A DNA stretch of 64,000 nt from an uncultured Microcaldota archaeon. Its GTDB lineage: Archaea; Micrarchaeota; Micrarchaeia; Burarchaeales; Fermentimicrarchaeaceae. The translations under genes were made by a program, and so were the position numbers. The stretch lies in NCBI GenBank assembly GCA_903884505.1, contig CAISET010000002.1:1-64000 (forward strand), read 5' to 3'. The notes below the pieces were generated by a model that was not told the DNA's origin, ran no database searches, and worked only from the letters and a program-made list of their open reading frames with translations. Shown one piece after another: positions 41,159 through 47,649 of this stretch. Position 1 is the stretch's first letter, and each line of letters opens with the position of its first letter.

Positions 41159-42978
41159 AATGCGGAATTGAGATTCACCAACGGCTTGATTCGCTGAAGC
41201 TCTTCTGCAGGTGCCCCTCTGTCATCCACGAGGATAAAGGACAGGGGGAGGTCGTACGCAGATTGCATCCTGTTGCGAGCGAGCTTGGGGAAGTTGACAT
41301 TGCTGCACAGTTCGAATATCTCAAGGGAAAGGAGTACCATTACCACACTTACGATGAATCTACGTGCCTGATGGAAACGGATGAGGAGCCGCCCCATCCC
41401 CTGAACAACAATGCGCTTGCGATTGCGCTTGAGATTGCGCTCATGCTGAATTCGAAGCCGGTTGATGAGCTGCAAATTATGCGCAAGACGGTTGTGGATG
41501 GGAGCAATACGTCTGGCTTCCAAAGGACCTCGCTACTTGCCCGCGGCGGATTCGTTGAGACAAGCAAGGGAAAAGTCGGAATACAGGGAATTTGCCTTGA
41601 GGAGGAAAGCTCGGGCATAGTTTCCGGCGAGGAAGCGGGGAAAGTTTATTACAAGCTCGACAGGCTGGGAATTCCGCTCGTTGAAATTGCAACTGCACCG
41701 GACATGGTTGATGCCGAGCACGTGAAGGAAACTGCGGAGAAAATCGGCGCCATTCTCAGGGCGACCGGAAAAGTGCTGCGCGGGATTGGGACGATCAGGC
41801 AGGATGTGAATGTCTCGGTTGAAGGCGGGGCGCGCGTTGAGATTAAGGGCGCGCAGGAGCTTGCGGCTCTTCCGAAAATCGTTGAGGCGGAAGTAAAACG
41901 GCAGGAGAAGCTCATTGCGATTCGCGAGGAACTGAAGGAGAGGAAAGCAAAGCTAGGTGATGCGAAACTTGTTGATGTTTCGGGCATTTTCTCGAAGACG
42001 CAGGCAAAGATAGTCAGGAAGACGCTGGATGGTGGTGGAGCAGTCGTTGCAGTGAAGCTCAATGGATACGCCGGAATTCTTGGCACTGAGCTTTACCCGA
42101 ACAGGAGGTTCGGAACTGAGATGAGCGATTACGCGAAGTCGGCTGCATCTGTTGGTGGAGTCATACATTCAGATGAGGATTTGAAGAAATATTCGTTCAG
42201 TGATGAGGAGACTTCTGCAGTTAAGAAAAAACTCGGCGTTTCCGAAAGCGATGCGTTCGTGATGGTTGCGGCAAAGAAAGACATTGCTGAAAGGGCGCTC
42301 ATTGCCGCTTTTGCCAGGGCGAAGGATGCAACCGGAAATTTGCATGAGGAGGTCAGGAAGGTTTTGCCGGATGGCGTTTCGACCGCATATATGAGGCCCA
42401 TGCCCGGGGCTGCGCGGCTTTACCCTGAAACGGATATCGCGCCGGTGAGGATTACGAAGGAGATGATTGCAGAGGCACGGAAGAAATTGCCTGAGATGCC
42501 GGAAGTGAAGCTCGCGAAACTGAAAAAAACGCTGAGCGAAGAGCTTGCGGAAAAGATGATGAAGTCGAGGAATTTGCAGCTGTTCGAGAAGCTGGTTGGG
42601 ATGGGAATTGAGCCCTCGCTTGCTGCCACGACGCTTGAGGAAACAGTGGTTTCGCTTAGAAGGGAAGGAGTTGCAGTTGAGGATATACGCGAGGAGAAGA
42701 TTGTTGAGTTGTTTGGCGAATTTGCGAAAGGCGGTTTCGCCAAGGCGGCTGTCCCAGAAGTGCTGAAGCTCCTTGCGAAGAAGCCGAAGGCGAAGGTTTC
42801 GGCGCTGGTTGCTGAAGGCGGCCTGGCGAAGTTGAGTGGGAAGGAGCTCGAAGCCGCGGTTGAGAAGGAGCTTGCTTCCGTTCCGGACAAGAAGAAGGCA
42901 GTCGGGGCAGTGATGGCGAAACTGAGGCTGCGCGCGGACCCCGAAGAAGTGATAGGAATCATCAGGAAGAAAGCGTGA
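41155..42978 (+). CDS. gatE: Glu-tRNA(Gln) amidotransferase subunit E
   Basis: 607 residues. The GatB/GatE core has KCGIEIHQRLDS at the start, then YDESTCLMETDEEPPHPLN, DGSNTSGFQRTSLLARGG and GTIRQDVNVSV. The AspRS-like insert that distinguishes GatE from GatB is in the middle (about 270-400), and the C-terminal YqeY-like tail domain is complete. It kinases and amidates Glu-tRNA(Gln). With AsnRS present in the window, Gln is the amide aminoacyl-tRNA made indirectly. The 3' end overlaps the alaX gene by 17 bases on the other strand. Confidence 0.96.
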   Translation: MKCGIEIHQRLDSLKLFCRCPSVIHEDKGQGEVVRRLHPVASELGEVDIAAQFEYLKGKEYHYHTYDESTCLMETDEEPPHPLNNNALAIALEIALMLNSKPVDELQIMRKTVVDGSNTSGFQRTSLLARGGFVETSKGKVGIQGICLEEESSGIVSGEEAGKVYYKLDRLGIPLVEIATAPDMVDAEHVKETAEKIGAILRATGKVLRGIGTIRQDVNVSVEGGARVEIKGAQELAALPKIVEAEVKRQEKLIAIREELKERKAKLGDAKLVDVSGIFSKTQAKIVRKTLDGGGAVVAVKLNGYAGILGTELYPNRRFGTEMSDYAKSAASVGGVIHSDEDLKKYSFSDEETSAVKKKLGVSESDAFVMVAAKKDIAERALIAAFARAKDATGNLHEEVRKVLPDGVSTAYMRPMPGAARLYPETDIAPVRITKEMIAEARKKLPEMPEVKLAKLKKTLSEELAEKMMKSRNLQLFEKLVGMGIEPSLAATTLEETVVSLRREGVAVEDIREEKIVELFGEFAKGGFAKAAVPEVLKLLAKKPKAKVSALVAEGGLAKLSGKELEAAVEKELASVPDKKKAVGAVMAKLRLRADPEEVIGIIRKKA

Positions 42979-43615
42979 CGATAACCCTGTCTTTTCCCTT
43001 GCCGACATTTTCCCGCTTCAGCTTTATCGCGCCTATCTCGGAGACGTTGCGGACGTGGGTCCCGCCGCAGGGAATTGGGGGAAGGGAGTCTATCTGTATG
43101 AAACGGTAGTCCTTTCTCTGCTCGTCGAAGAATGCCTTGACCTCTGCCCCTTTCCGAATCACTTCGTTGCATTTCGCCTCAAGAAGCGGCACCAATTCAC
43201 CTGCAATCCTCTTTTCTGCTGCCATCAGGTCAACGTGGCCTTCGCCAGAATCCTTCATCCCGGAGCCGGTGCACTGGCATTTCCCAGCAATAGTTTCCGC
43301 GACCTGCGCGACGAGGTGCAGGGAGGTGTGGGTGCGCATCAGCCTCAGCCTGCGCTCCCAGTCCAGGGAGCCGGAGACCTCGCTGCCGACTGCAAATTTG
43401 GATGGGTCTTCAACAAGATGGAGGACCTCGCCATCTTCTCTTGCTTTGGTGCTGATTACTTTCACTCCGTTCAGGGTTCCGGTGTCACCGGGCTGGCCGC
43501 CGCTTTCCCCGTAGAAGACGGTCTGGTCGAGGATTACGGCATTGCCATCAACCGCAACTACTTTCGCCGTGCAGGTTGCATCGTAAGCGTTCTCGTAGAA
43601 GAGCTTGCGGGCCAT
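42962..43615 (-). CDS. alaX: Alanyl-tRNA editing protein, medium form
   Basis: 217 residues. GESGGQPGDTG is at 36-46, the editing site HTSLH at 96-100, and CGGTH near 183-187; together these give the zinc site of AlaX. It lacks the DHHA1 domain of the other AlaX in this window, so it is the AlaX-M type that clears Ser-tRNA(Ala) and sometimes Gly-tRNA(Ala). The ATG overlaps the stop of the TIM-barrel gene as TAATG, so the two are coupled. Confidence 0.9.
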   Translation of the reverse strand: MARKLFYENAYDATCTAKVVAVDGNAVILDQTVFYGESGGQPGDTGTLNGVKVISTKAREDGEVLHLVEDPSKFAVGSEVSGSLDWERRLRLMRTHTSLHLVAQVAETIAGKCQCTGSGMKDSGEGHVDLMAAEKRIAGELVPLLEAKCNEVIRKGAEVKAFFDEQRKDYRFIQIDSLPPIPCGGTHVRNVSEIGAIKLKRENVGKGKDRVIVTLSS

Positions 43616-44397
43616 TATCCCCCTCGCCAGATTTCTTCGAACTTTCTCTTGCTTATCTGCAGGTATTCGGTGTCTTGGGAAAAGACTTCAAGCGTAATCG
43701 TGCCATCGTATCCTGCTGCCTTGAGCGCTTTCACTGCCTTCTCCCAGTTTATCTTCCCTGCACCAATTGGGAGATGCAGGTCGTCTTTCCCGTTGTTGTC
43801 GCTCGCGTGCACGTGCAGGAGCTTGTCGGAGAATTTCTTCGCCATATTTTCTATGGAAACGTCTCCTCCGTTCAGGAATGCGTGGCCCACGTCAAGGGTG
43901 AAGCGCGCGTCAGGAAGGCGGATGAAGATTTCCTCGAGCTCCTTAGGCCTAAGGAATTTGTCCTCGAATGTTTCAATCAGGAGGGTGACGCCAAGGTCGA
44001 GGCAGTGCTTGTTGAGTTCGGCAACGGAGTCGGAATAAACGGAGAGGAATTTGTCCCTGCTTGGATGAACGAAGGACATCGGGTCCGGGTGGATGCCGAC
44101 CTTCTCCGCGCCGAATTTCGCGCATGCTGCGATTGAGGATTTCATCTCATTCATCACTGCCTTGCGGATGGAGTCGTAGGGATGGGAGATTTCGAAGAAC
44201 CAGGGTGTGTGGCCAACCACTTTCATTTTCGAAGTGGAAAGGGCGTCCCTGATTTGCTTCTCGTGCTTTGTGAGGAGCTCCGGGGTTGCCTGCGGCGCTT
44301 CCGCGGTCAAGTCAACGTAGGAGAAGCCGAGCTCCCCGAATCTCAAAATCTCCTTCGCAACGGCTTTGTTGGGATTGTTCATCGCTCCGAGCATCAT
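43615..44397 (-). CDS. Xylose-isomerase-like TIM-barrel protein
   Basis: 260 residues from the ATG at 44397 (ATG at 44394 also possible), after the site GGTGTGAT. The metal ligands of the sugar-phosphate isomerase / endonuclease IV superfamily are visible: VGIHPDP, LLIETFED, FTLDVGHAF and LHVHASDN, with ITLEVFSQD near the end. It could be a sugar isomerase or epimerase, or an AP endonuclease; the short form and lack of the full nine-ligand set favour the former. It is coupled to alaX and preceded by a small unknown gene on the same strand. Confidence 0.8.
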   Translation of the reverse strand: MMLGAMNNPNKAVAKEILRFGELGFSYVDLTAEAPQATPELLTKHEKQIRDALSTSKMKVVGHTPWFFEISHPYDSIRKAVMNEMKSSIAACAKFGAEKVGIHPDPMSFVHPSRDKFLSVYSDSVAELNKHCLDLGVTLLIETFEDKFLRPKELEEIFIRLPDARFTLDVGHAFLNGGDVSIENMAKKFSDKLLHVHASDNNGKDDLHLPIGAGKINWEKAVKALKAAGYDGTITLEVFSQDTEYLQISKRKFEEIWRGG

Positions 44398-44402
44398 TGC
44401 AA

Positions 44403-44747
44403 TCACACCCCTGCGGAGGACCCGCGGACTGCCTTTGCGAGCTCCCTCGCGAACTCCGCGCATTCCTGCCGGTAAAACATCATGCTGTCCTCGTACTCGA
44501 TGACCGAATCGTGGGTGGGCATGTCGCCGGAGCTGGTTGCCGATTCATACGGGTCTGCCGGCTTTTTCGGGAATTGCGGAAGCTTGCCGTAAAACTGGGG
44601 GATTGCCGGAAGGCTCTTTAGGTGGGTTATGAAGCCGGGCCCCGAGGCTTGGTCTAGCTGCTCCAGCGAGGCGGCCAGCTTCTCGAGCGCATCCCTTGCG
44701 CCATGCCTTGAAATGGCATCCTTCTCGTTCGCCACGACGTCGCTCAT
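44403..44747 (-). CDS. Hypothetical small helical protein
   Basis: 114 residues from the ATG at 44747; the ATG at 44756 would add three residues. GGTGGT lies about ten bases before the first choice. Residues 5-40 are helical (ANEKDAISRHGARDALEKLAASL), then a Pro-rich middle (PAIPQFYGKLPQFPKKPADP), then another helix to the end. No family recognised. The ATG lies about 25 bases after the 3' end of the tRNA on the same strand. Confidence 0.5.
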   Translation of the reverse strand: MSDVVANEKDAISRHGARDALEKLAASLEQLDQASGPGFITHLKSLPAIPQFYGKLPQFPKKPADPYESATSSGDMPTHDSVIEYEDSMMFYRQECAEFARELAKAVRGSSAGV

Positions 44748-44762
44748 TGCCAACATACCACC

Positions 44763-44773
44763 AAAAACAAAAA
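44763..44773 (-). terminator. T-rich tract after the tRNA
   Basis: Read on the minus strand this is tttttgttttt-type sequence starting right after the tRNA discriminator base. A T-run at this position is a usual archaeal transcription termination signal. Confidence 0.5.
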
Positions 44774-45054
44774 CGCCCCCGCCGAGATTCGGACTCGGGT
44801 CTCAAGCTCTTTGCAAACCCTTTTCGCATTTTCCGTTGACGCAATCGCCTGATGGCGATTTGTCAATACTTCGCCCGAAGGCGAAGATATTGACGCTTTT
44901 AGGATATGCGCCGTCGAGCGAAGCGAGAACGATGCGCAACGCGAGTTGCGCAGTTATCGCCAAAGGCGATTCGAGTCGCCCTGCCGACGAGCGACGGCGC
45001 AACCGAAAAGGGTCACCGCAAGCTCGCAGTCTATCCAGGCTATCCTACGGGGGC
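44774..45054 (-). tRNA. tRNA-Arg(GCG) with a 207-base intron
   Basis: Exon 1 is 45054-45016 and exon 2 is 44808-44774; together 74 bases. The acceptor stem GCCCCCG/CGGGGGC is perfect, the T-stem CCGAG/CTCGG is perfect, and the anticodon stem CGAGC/GCTTG has one G-U pair. The loop after splicing is TT-GCG-G-A, giving anticodon GCG, which reads CGC and CGU. No CCA is encoded. Odd points: the D-stem GGAT/GACT has an A-A mismatch and two wobble pairs, and position 55 is C instead of the almost universal T. Apart from the intron, a T-rich tail and a TATA box 28-36 bases upstream, nothing else fills this 327-base gap. Confidence 0.8.
44809..45015 (-). other. tRNA intron with bulge-helix-bulge sites and multiple hairpins
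   Basis: The intron lies between positions 37 and 38. Exon TTGC pairs with intron GCAA as the 4-bp central helix; the two 3-base bulges are GGT and AGA, each cut after its second base. Beyond the bulge, GACCCTTTTCG pairs with CGAAAAGGGTT. Inside are a 14-bp stem with a C(UUCG)G tetraloop (44862-44894, one bulged base), 7-bp stems at 44843-44860 and 44934-44951, a 6-bp stem at 44956-44970, and a 9-bp closing stem 44908-44916 with 44992-45000. There is no open reading frame of note. Confidence 0.8.
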
Positions 45055-45081
45055 CTGAAGAGAAGAAGTTGCGTCGTGCAT

Positions 45082-45090
45082 GATTATAAT
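45082..45090 (-). promoter_or_regulatory. TATA box of the tRNA gene
   Basis: Cattataat-type sequence on the minus strand, 28-36 bases before the tRNA 5' end. It overlaps the stop codon of the AlkD-like gene upstream. Confidence 0.5.
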
Positions 45091-45824
45091 GCTTCACGCT
45101 TCCGGAGGCGCGCCTGCACCTTTGCGCTTTTTAGCTCCCTCAGGGCGTCGGCGCCTATCCAGCGTGCGGACTTTGATGTTGAGTTGGACAGCTTGGCCGC
45201 AACCTTCACTGCCGCCGTATTCAGGCTGAGGCTGCGCTTGCCGATTGTGCGCAGCGCCCAGTTCACCGCTTTCGTCACGTAGTTCCTGTCGTCGGTTGAT
45301 GCTCGCGCTATCAGCGGAAAGTACTTCTCGAACTCATTGTCAGGCGCCTTCTTGTCGTGGACTGTGAGGAAGGCGAGAAGCGAGAAGGCTGCGCGCTTCA
45401 CGAACTCCTCCCTGCTGCGGCTCCACCGGGCAATCTTCCTTCTGGCGTCCTTAGTTCTCCAGAAGACGCGCATGCAGGCGGAGTCGCACACGTCCCAGGA
45501 GTTCAGGTCCCTCGCCCAGGAATCCATCTGCCTGCCCGTGACGAGGGAAGGGTCCTCGACCATCGTTGCGAGGATGCGGGCGTCGCGTATGCCCGAGGCC
45601 CAGAGTTCCTGCGCGAGCGAGTGGTTCGTTCCGATGCGCTTGGCCGTCGCCATCAGGCGGGGCATGCCGATGCCGTAGCTGTTCTCCGGGTTTATCCCGA
45701 CTGTCGCCATCCCCCTGACGGCCGTGGGGTCCCTATGTCGCTTCAGCTCTGCGAGAATCCGCTTCGCGGTTGCCACGGGGAGGTTGGATGGGGGTTTCTT
45801 TATATATTTTCTCCGAGAAACCAA
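45084..45824 (-). CDS. AlkD-like DNA alkylation repair protein (HEAT repeats)
   Basis: 246 residues from TTG at 45824. The pattern of the AlkD family is clear: YGIGMPRLMATAKRIGTNHSLAQELWASGIRDARILATMVEDP, then MDSWARDLNSWDVCDSACMRVF, and EFVKRAAFSLLAFLTVHDK. AlkD proteins are HEAT-repeat glycosylases that remove bulky alkylated bases without base flipping; some relatives only bind DNA. The first 20 codons overlap the promoter of the Zn-ribbon/EF-1 beta operon on the other strand. Confidence 0.82.
   Translation of the reverse strand: MVSRRKYIKKPPSNLPVATAKRILAELKRHRDPTAVRGMATVGINPENSYGIGMPRLMATAKRIGTNHSLAQELWASGIRDARILATMVEDPSLVTGRQMDSWARDLNSWDVCDSACMRVFWRTKDARRKIARWSRSREEFVKRAAFSLLAFLTVHDKKAPDNEFEKYFPLIARASTDDRNYVTKAVNWALRTIGKRSLSLNTAAVKVAAKLSNSTSKSARWIGADALRELKSAKVQARLRKREAL
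45799..45808 (+). promoter_or_regulatory. TATA box of the Zn-ribbon / EF-1 beta operon
   Basis: Tttatatatt lies 52-61 bases before the ATG at 45860, which itself has GGTGAT five bases upstream. This predicts a leader of about 25-30 bases. The box lies inside the first codons of the divergent AlkD-like gene. Confidence 0.45.
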
Positions 45825-45859
45825 CTCCTCACGCTTATCTGACGTGAAGGTGATTACGG

Positions 45860-46018
45860 ATGGCTTTGAAGAACTGCAACTCCTGCGGGAGGCAGACTAA
45901 GGAATATTCGGAATTCCCCTGCCCGTCGTGCGGGGAGGCGAAGATAGTCCGCTGCCAGCACTGCAGGGAGACGCTGAATATCTACAAGTGCCCGAAGTGC
46001 GGAAAGGAAGGGCCTTAA
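45860..46018 (+). CDS. Small Zn-ribbon RNA-binding protein (COG2888 type)
   Basis: 52 residues with four CxxC knuckles: C6-C9, C21-C24, C32-C35 and C44-C47, making two zinc ribbons. It matches the archaeal Zn-ribbon protein thought to act in translation, whose gene is usually next to EF-1 beta; here EF-1 beta starts 12 bases later. GGTGAT lies five bases before the ATG. Function is inferred from the family and this context. Confidence 0.85.
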   Translation: MALKNCNSCGRQTKEYSEFPCPSCGEAKIVRCQHCRETLNIYKCPKCGKEGP

Positions 46019-46030
46019 GAGGGGATTTTG

Positions 46031-46282
46031 ATGGGAAAGGTCGCTATTACTCTGAAGGTTTATCCCGAGAGCCCGGAAGTGCAGGAGAAGATGATTGCGG
46101 AAATCAGGGAGAAGTTCAAGCCCAACCAGGTGGTGGAAGTCCCGGTTTTCGGCGGGCTGAACGCCTACAAGGTGATATTCGTAAGGGATGACAAACAGGG
46201 AGAAGGGACGCTTGAGGAGGACCTGAAGAAGGTCAAGGGAGTAAGCGAAGTCCAGACCGACGACGTCACGCTCATCTCCTAG
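46031..46282 (+). CDS. ef1b: Elongation factor 1-beta
   Basis: 83 residues, normal for archaea. GKVAITLKVYPESPEVQEKMIAEI, then VVEVPVFGGLNAYKVIFVRDDKQG and VKGVSEVQTDDVTLIS is the whole guanine-exchange domain. It recycles aEF1A-GDP to GTP. The ATG at 46031 follows GAGGGGAT. Second gene of a three-gene unit. Confidence 0.95.
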   Translation: MGKVAITLKVYPESPEVQEKMIAEIREKFKPNQVVEVPVFGGLNAYKVIFVRDDKQGEGTLEEDLKKVKGVSEVQTDDVTLIS

Positions 46283-46290
46283 GTGTTTTG

Positions 46291-46437
46291 ATGGGCGCAA
46301 TCAGGGAAGGCAAGCACATCGGAAGGAATGCACCGGTTGATGACACTAATTCTGTGAGTGAGAATATGAGCAGGCACGAGTCTGCCGCGGGGCACACCCC
46401 GAACAGGGAAGAGTTCAAGAAACTGGCGCGGAAGTAG
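46291..46437 (+). CDS. Small basic protein downstream of EF-1 beta
   Basis: 48 residues, beginning MGAIREGKHIGRNA and ending EEFKKLARK. AGGTG lies just before the ATG at 46291, in the same spacing as for atpA, and the start is eight bases after the EF-1 beta stop. The sequence is polar, with no cysteines or hydrophobic core, so it is probably unfolded alone or binds RNA or a ribosomal partner. I do not know a family. The ribosome site and tight spacing make it likely to be real. Confidence 0.55.
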   Translation: MGAIREGKHIGRNAPVDDTNSVSENMSRHESAAGHTPNREEFKKLARK

Positions 46438-46944
46438 CTATACCTTGAACTCGTGCTGGCCGCAGGCGTTCACCATCACTGTCCCTGACCTGAACTTGTG
46501 GGTTGCCACGACGTCCCCTATGAACAGGGTGTGGTCGCCGGCATCCGCCTTATCCACTACCTTGCATTCTATCGCGGCCAGGCATTCCTTAATGAGCGGC
46601 GCCTTCACCTTCTTGGCCTTAAGTACCGTGAGCTTGGACCTTGCGAACTTGTCGCCGCCCCCGCCCGGTGGCGCGCATGCCCAGACGTTTGGCGCGAGCT
46701 CGCTGCCGGGTATGTTCAGCACGAACTCCTTCGTCTCCTCGAGGATGTGGTGGGTGAAGCGGTCCTTCGCAACCGAGATTGCTACCATCTGGGGCTTGAA
46801 CGAGATGGGCGTGGCCCAGAGCTGCGGGATGACGTGGGGCTTGTGCTCCTTCTCGGTAACGCCATGGGCAGTCGTAAGCAGGTAGACTTGGTCGAGGTAC
46901 ATGAGCTTGTACGCAGCGGGCTCCTTTGCTTCCTTCTTGTCCAT
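46438..46944 (-). CDS. Flavin reductase-like FMN-binding protein
   Basis: 168 residues. The flavoredoxin/flavin reductase fold is suggested by VYLLTTAHGVTEKEHKPHVIPQLWATPISFKPQMVAISVAKDRFTHHILEETKEFVLNIPG, and the end with ECKVVDKADAGDHTLFIGDVVATHKF. Members reduce or hold FMN for partners. The start follows the stop of a 48-residue Zn protein by one base, so the pair are co-translated. The substrate and electron partner are unknown. Confidence 0.82.
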   Translation of the reverse strand: MDKKEAKEPAAYKLMYLDQVYLLTTAHGVTEKEHKPHVIPQLWATPISFKPQMVAISVAKDRFTHHILEETKEFVLNIPGSELAPNVWACAPPGGGGDKFARSKLTVLKAKKVKAPLIKECLAAIECKVVDKADAGDHTLFIGDVVATHKFRSGTVMVNACGQHEFKV

Positions 46945-46945
46945 C

Positions 46946-47092
46946 TCATTCCCTCCATCCGCCGCCGCGGGCGCTGACGATGTTTATGCACGAGACGCAG
47001 TAGCATTGGCCGTTCCAGATGTAGACCTCCCCTGCCTTGAGGGGCTTGGCGCACTCGTTGCACCATTCGACTGCCTCGTCCTGTTCTGTCAT
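46946..47092 (-). CDS. Small Cys-rich zinc-ribbon protein
   Basis: 48 residues, beginning MTEQDEAVEW. C11-x2-C14 and C32-x2-C35, with an extra C30, make a LIM-like or ribbon zinc site. The ATG is at 47092 and the stop lies one base before the flavin reductase ATG. The tight coupling suggests a joint role, perhaps a redox or rubredoxin-like partner, but this is inference. No family recognised with confidence. Confidence 0.6.
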   Translation of the reverse strand: MTEQDEAVEWCNECAKPLKAGEVYIWNGQCYCVSCINIVSARGGGWRE

Positions 47093-47108
47093 AAAATTGC
47101 CCGCTGTC

Positions 47109-47603
47109 CTATGCCTTTAGCAGATTCTTAATCCTTTGCGCGGCCTCGCCTATCCGCTCCCAGTGCGTCCCCTCCCAGTAGGCCTTTCCGCATCCTTCGC
47201 AGAGCCAGAATTTGCGGTGGGACTTGTAGACGTTCTCGTGGACCTTTTCCTTCACCTCGCTCTTCTTCACAATGCGCAGTGCGCCGTTGCAGGATGGGCA
47301 GAGGGTCTTTGCCGGGAAATCGCTTAGCGAGAGGTGGAATTCGCGGAGAATTGCTGCCACCTGCCCCTCAACCGAAACCTCGCGGGGAACGAGGAATGAG
47401 CCGAAACCGCGGAGCTTCGCCCTTTCGTGGAGCTGAACGTCCTGCGTGAGGAGAATCTTGTTTTGGTTTTTCTTCTCGAGCATAAGCTTGAGGATTTGTG
47501 AGTCCTGCATCGATGAGGGGACGTAGTCCGTCTTCGCTCCGAGAATCCTGAGCCATCTCGCCAGCTTTAGCAGCATTGCATCGGCGATAAATTCGGGAGG
47601 CAT
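47109..47603 (-). CDS. Mut7-C RNase-domain protein with zinc ribbon
   Basis: 164 residues. EFIADAMLLKLARWLRILGAKTDYVPS and KILLTQDVQLHERA give the PIN-like Mut7-C nuclease core with its acidic residues (D8, D55 region). A C-terminal zinc ribbon follows: LCPSCNGAL and FWLCEGCGKAYWEGTHWERI. This is the archaeal Mut7-C (DUF82) family, predicted RNases. It is divergent from rad50 with a 46-base gap. Confidence 0.85.
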   Translation of the reverse strand: MPPEFIADAMLLKLARWLRILGAKTDYVPSSMQDSQILKLMLEKKNQNKILLTQDVQLHERAKLRGFGSFLVPREVSVEGQVAAILREFHLSLSDFPAKTLCPSCNGALRIVKKSEVKEKVHENVYKSHRKFWLCEGCGKAYWEGTHWERIGEAAQRIKNLLKA

Positions 47604-47649
47604 AAGAAGCTATTTATGCGAAGCGGCAATAAAACTTCCGCTGGTTTTC

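Noticed and set aside
45016-45054. tRNA-Ala(TGC) by shifting the anticodon stem one base
   Set aside because: The shifted stem pairs less well, and the bulge-helix-bulge geometry fits only the Arg(GCG) reading.
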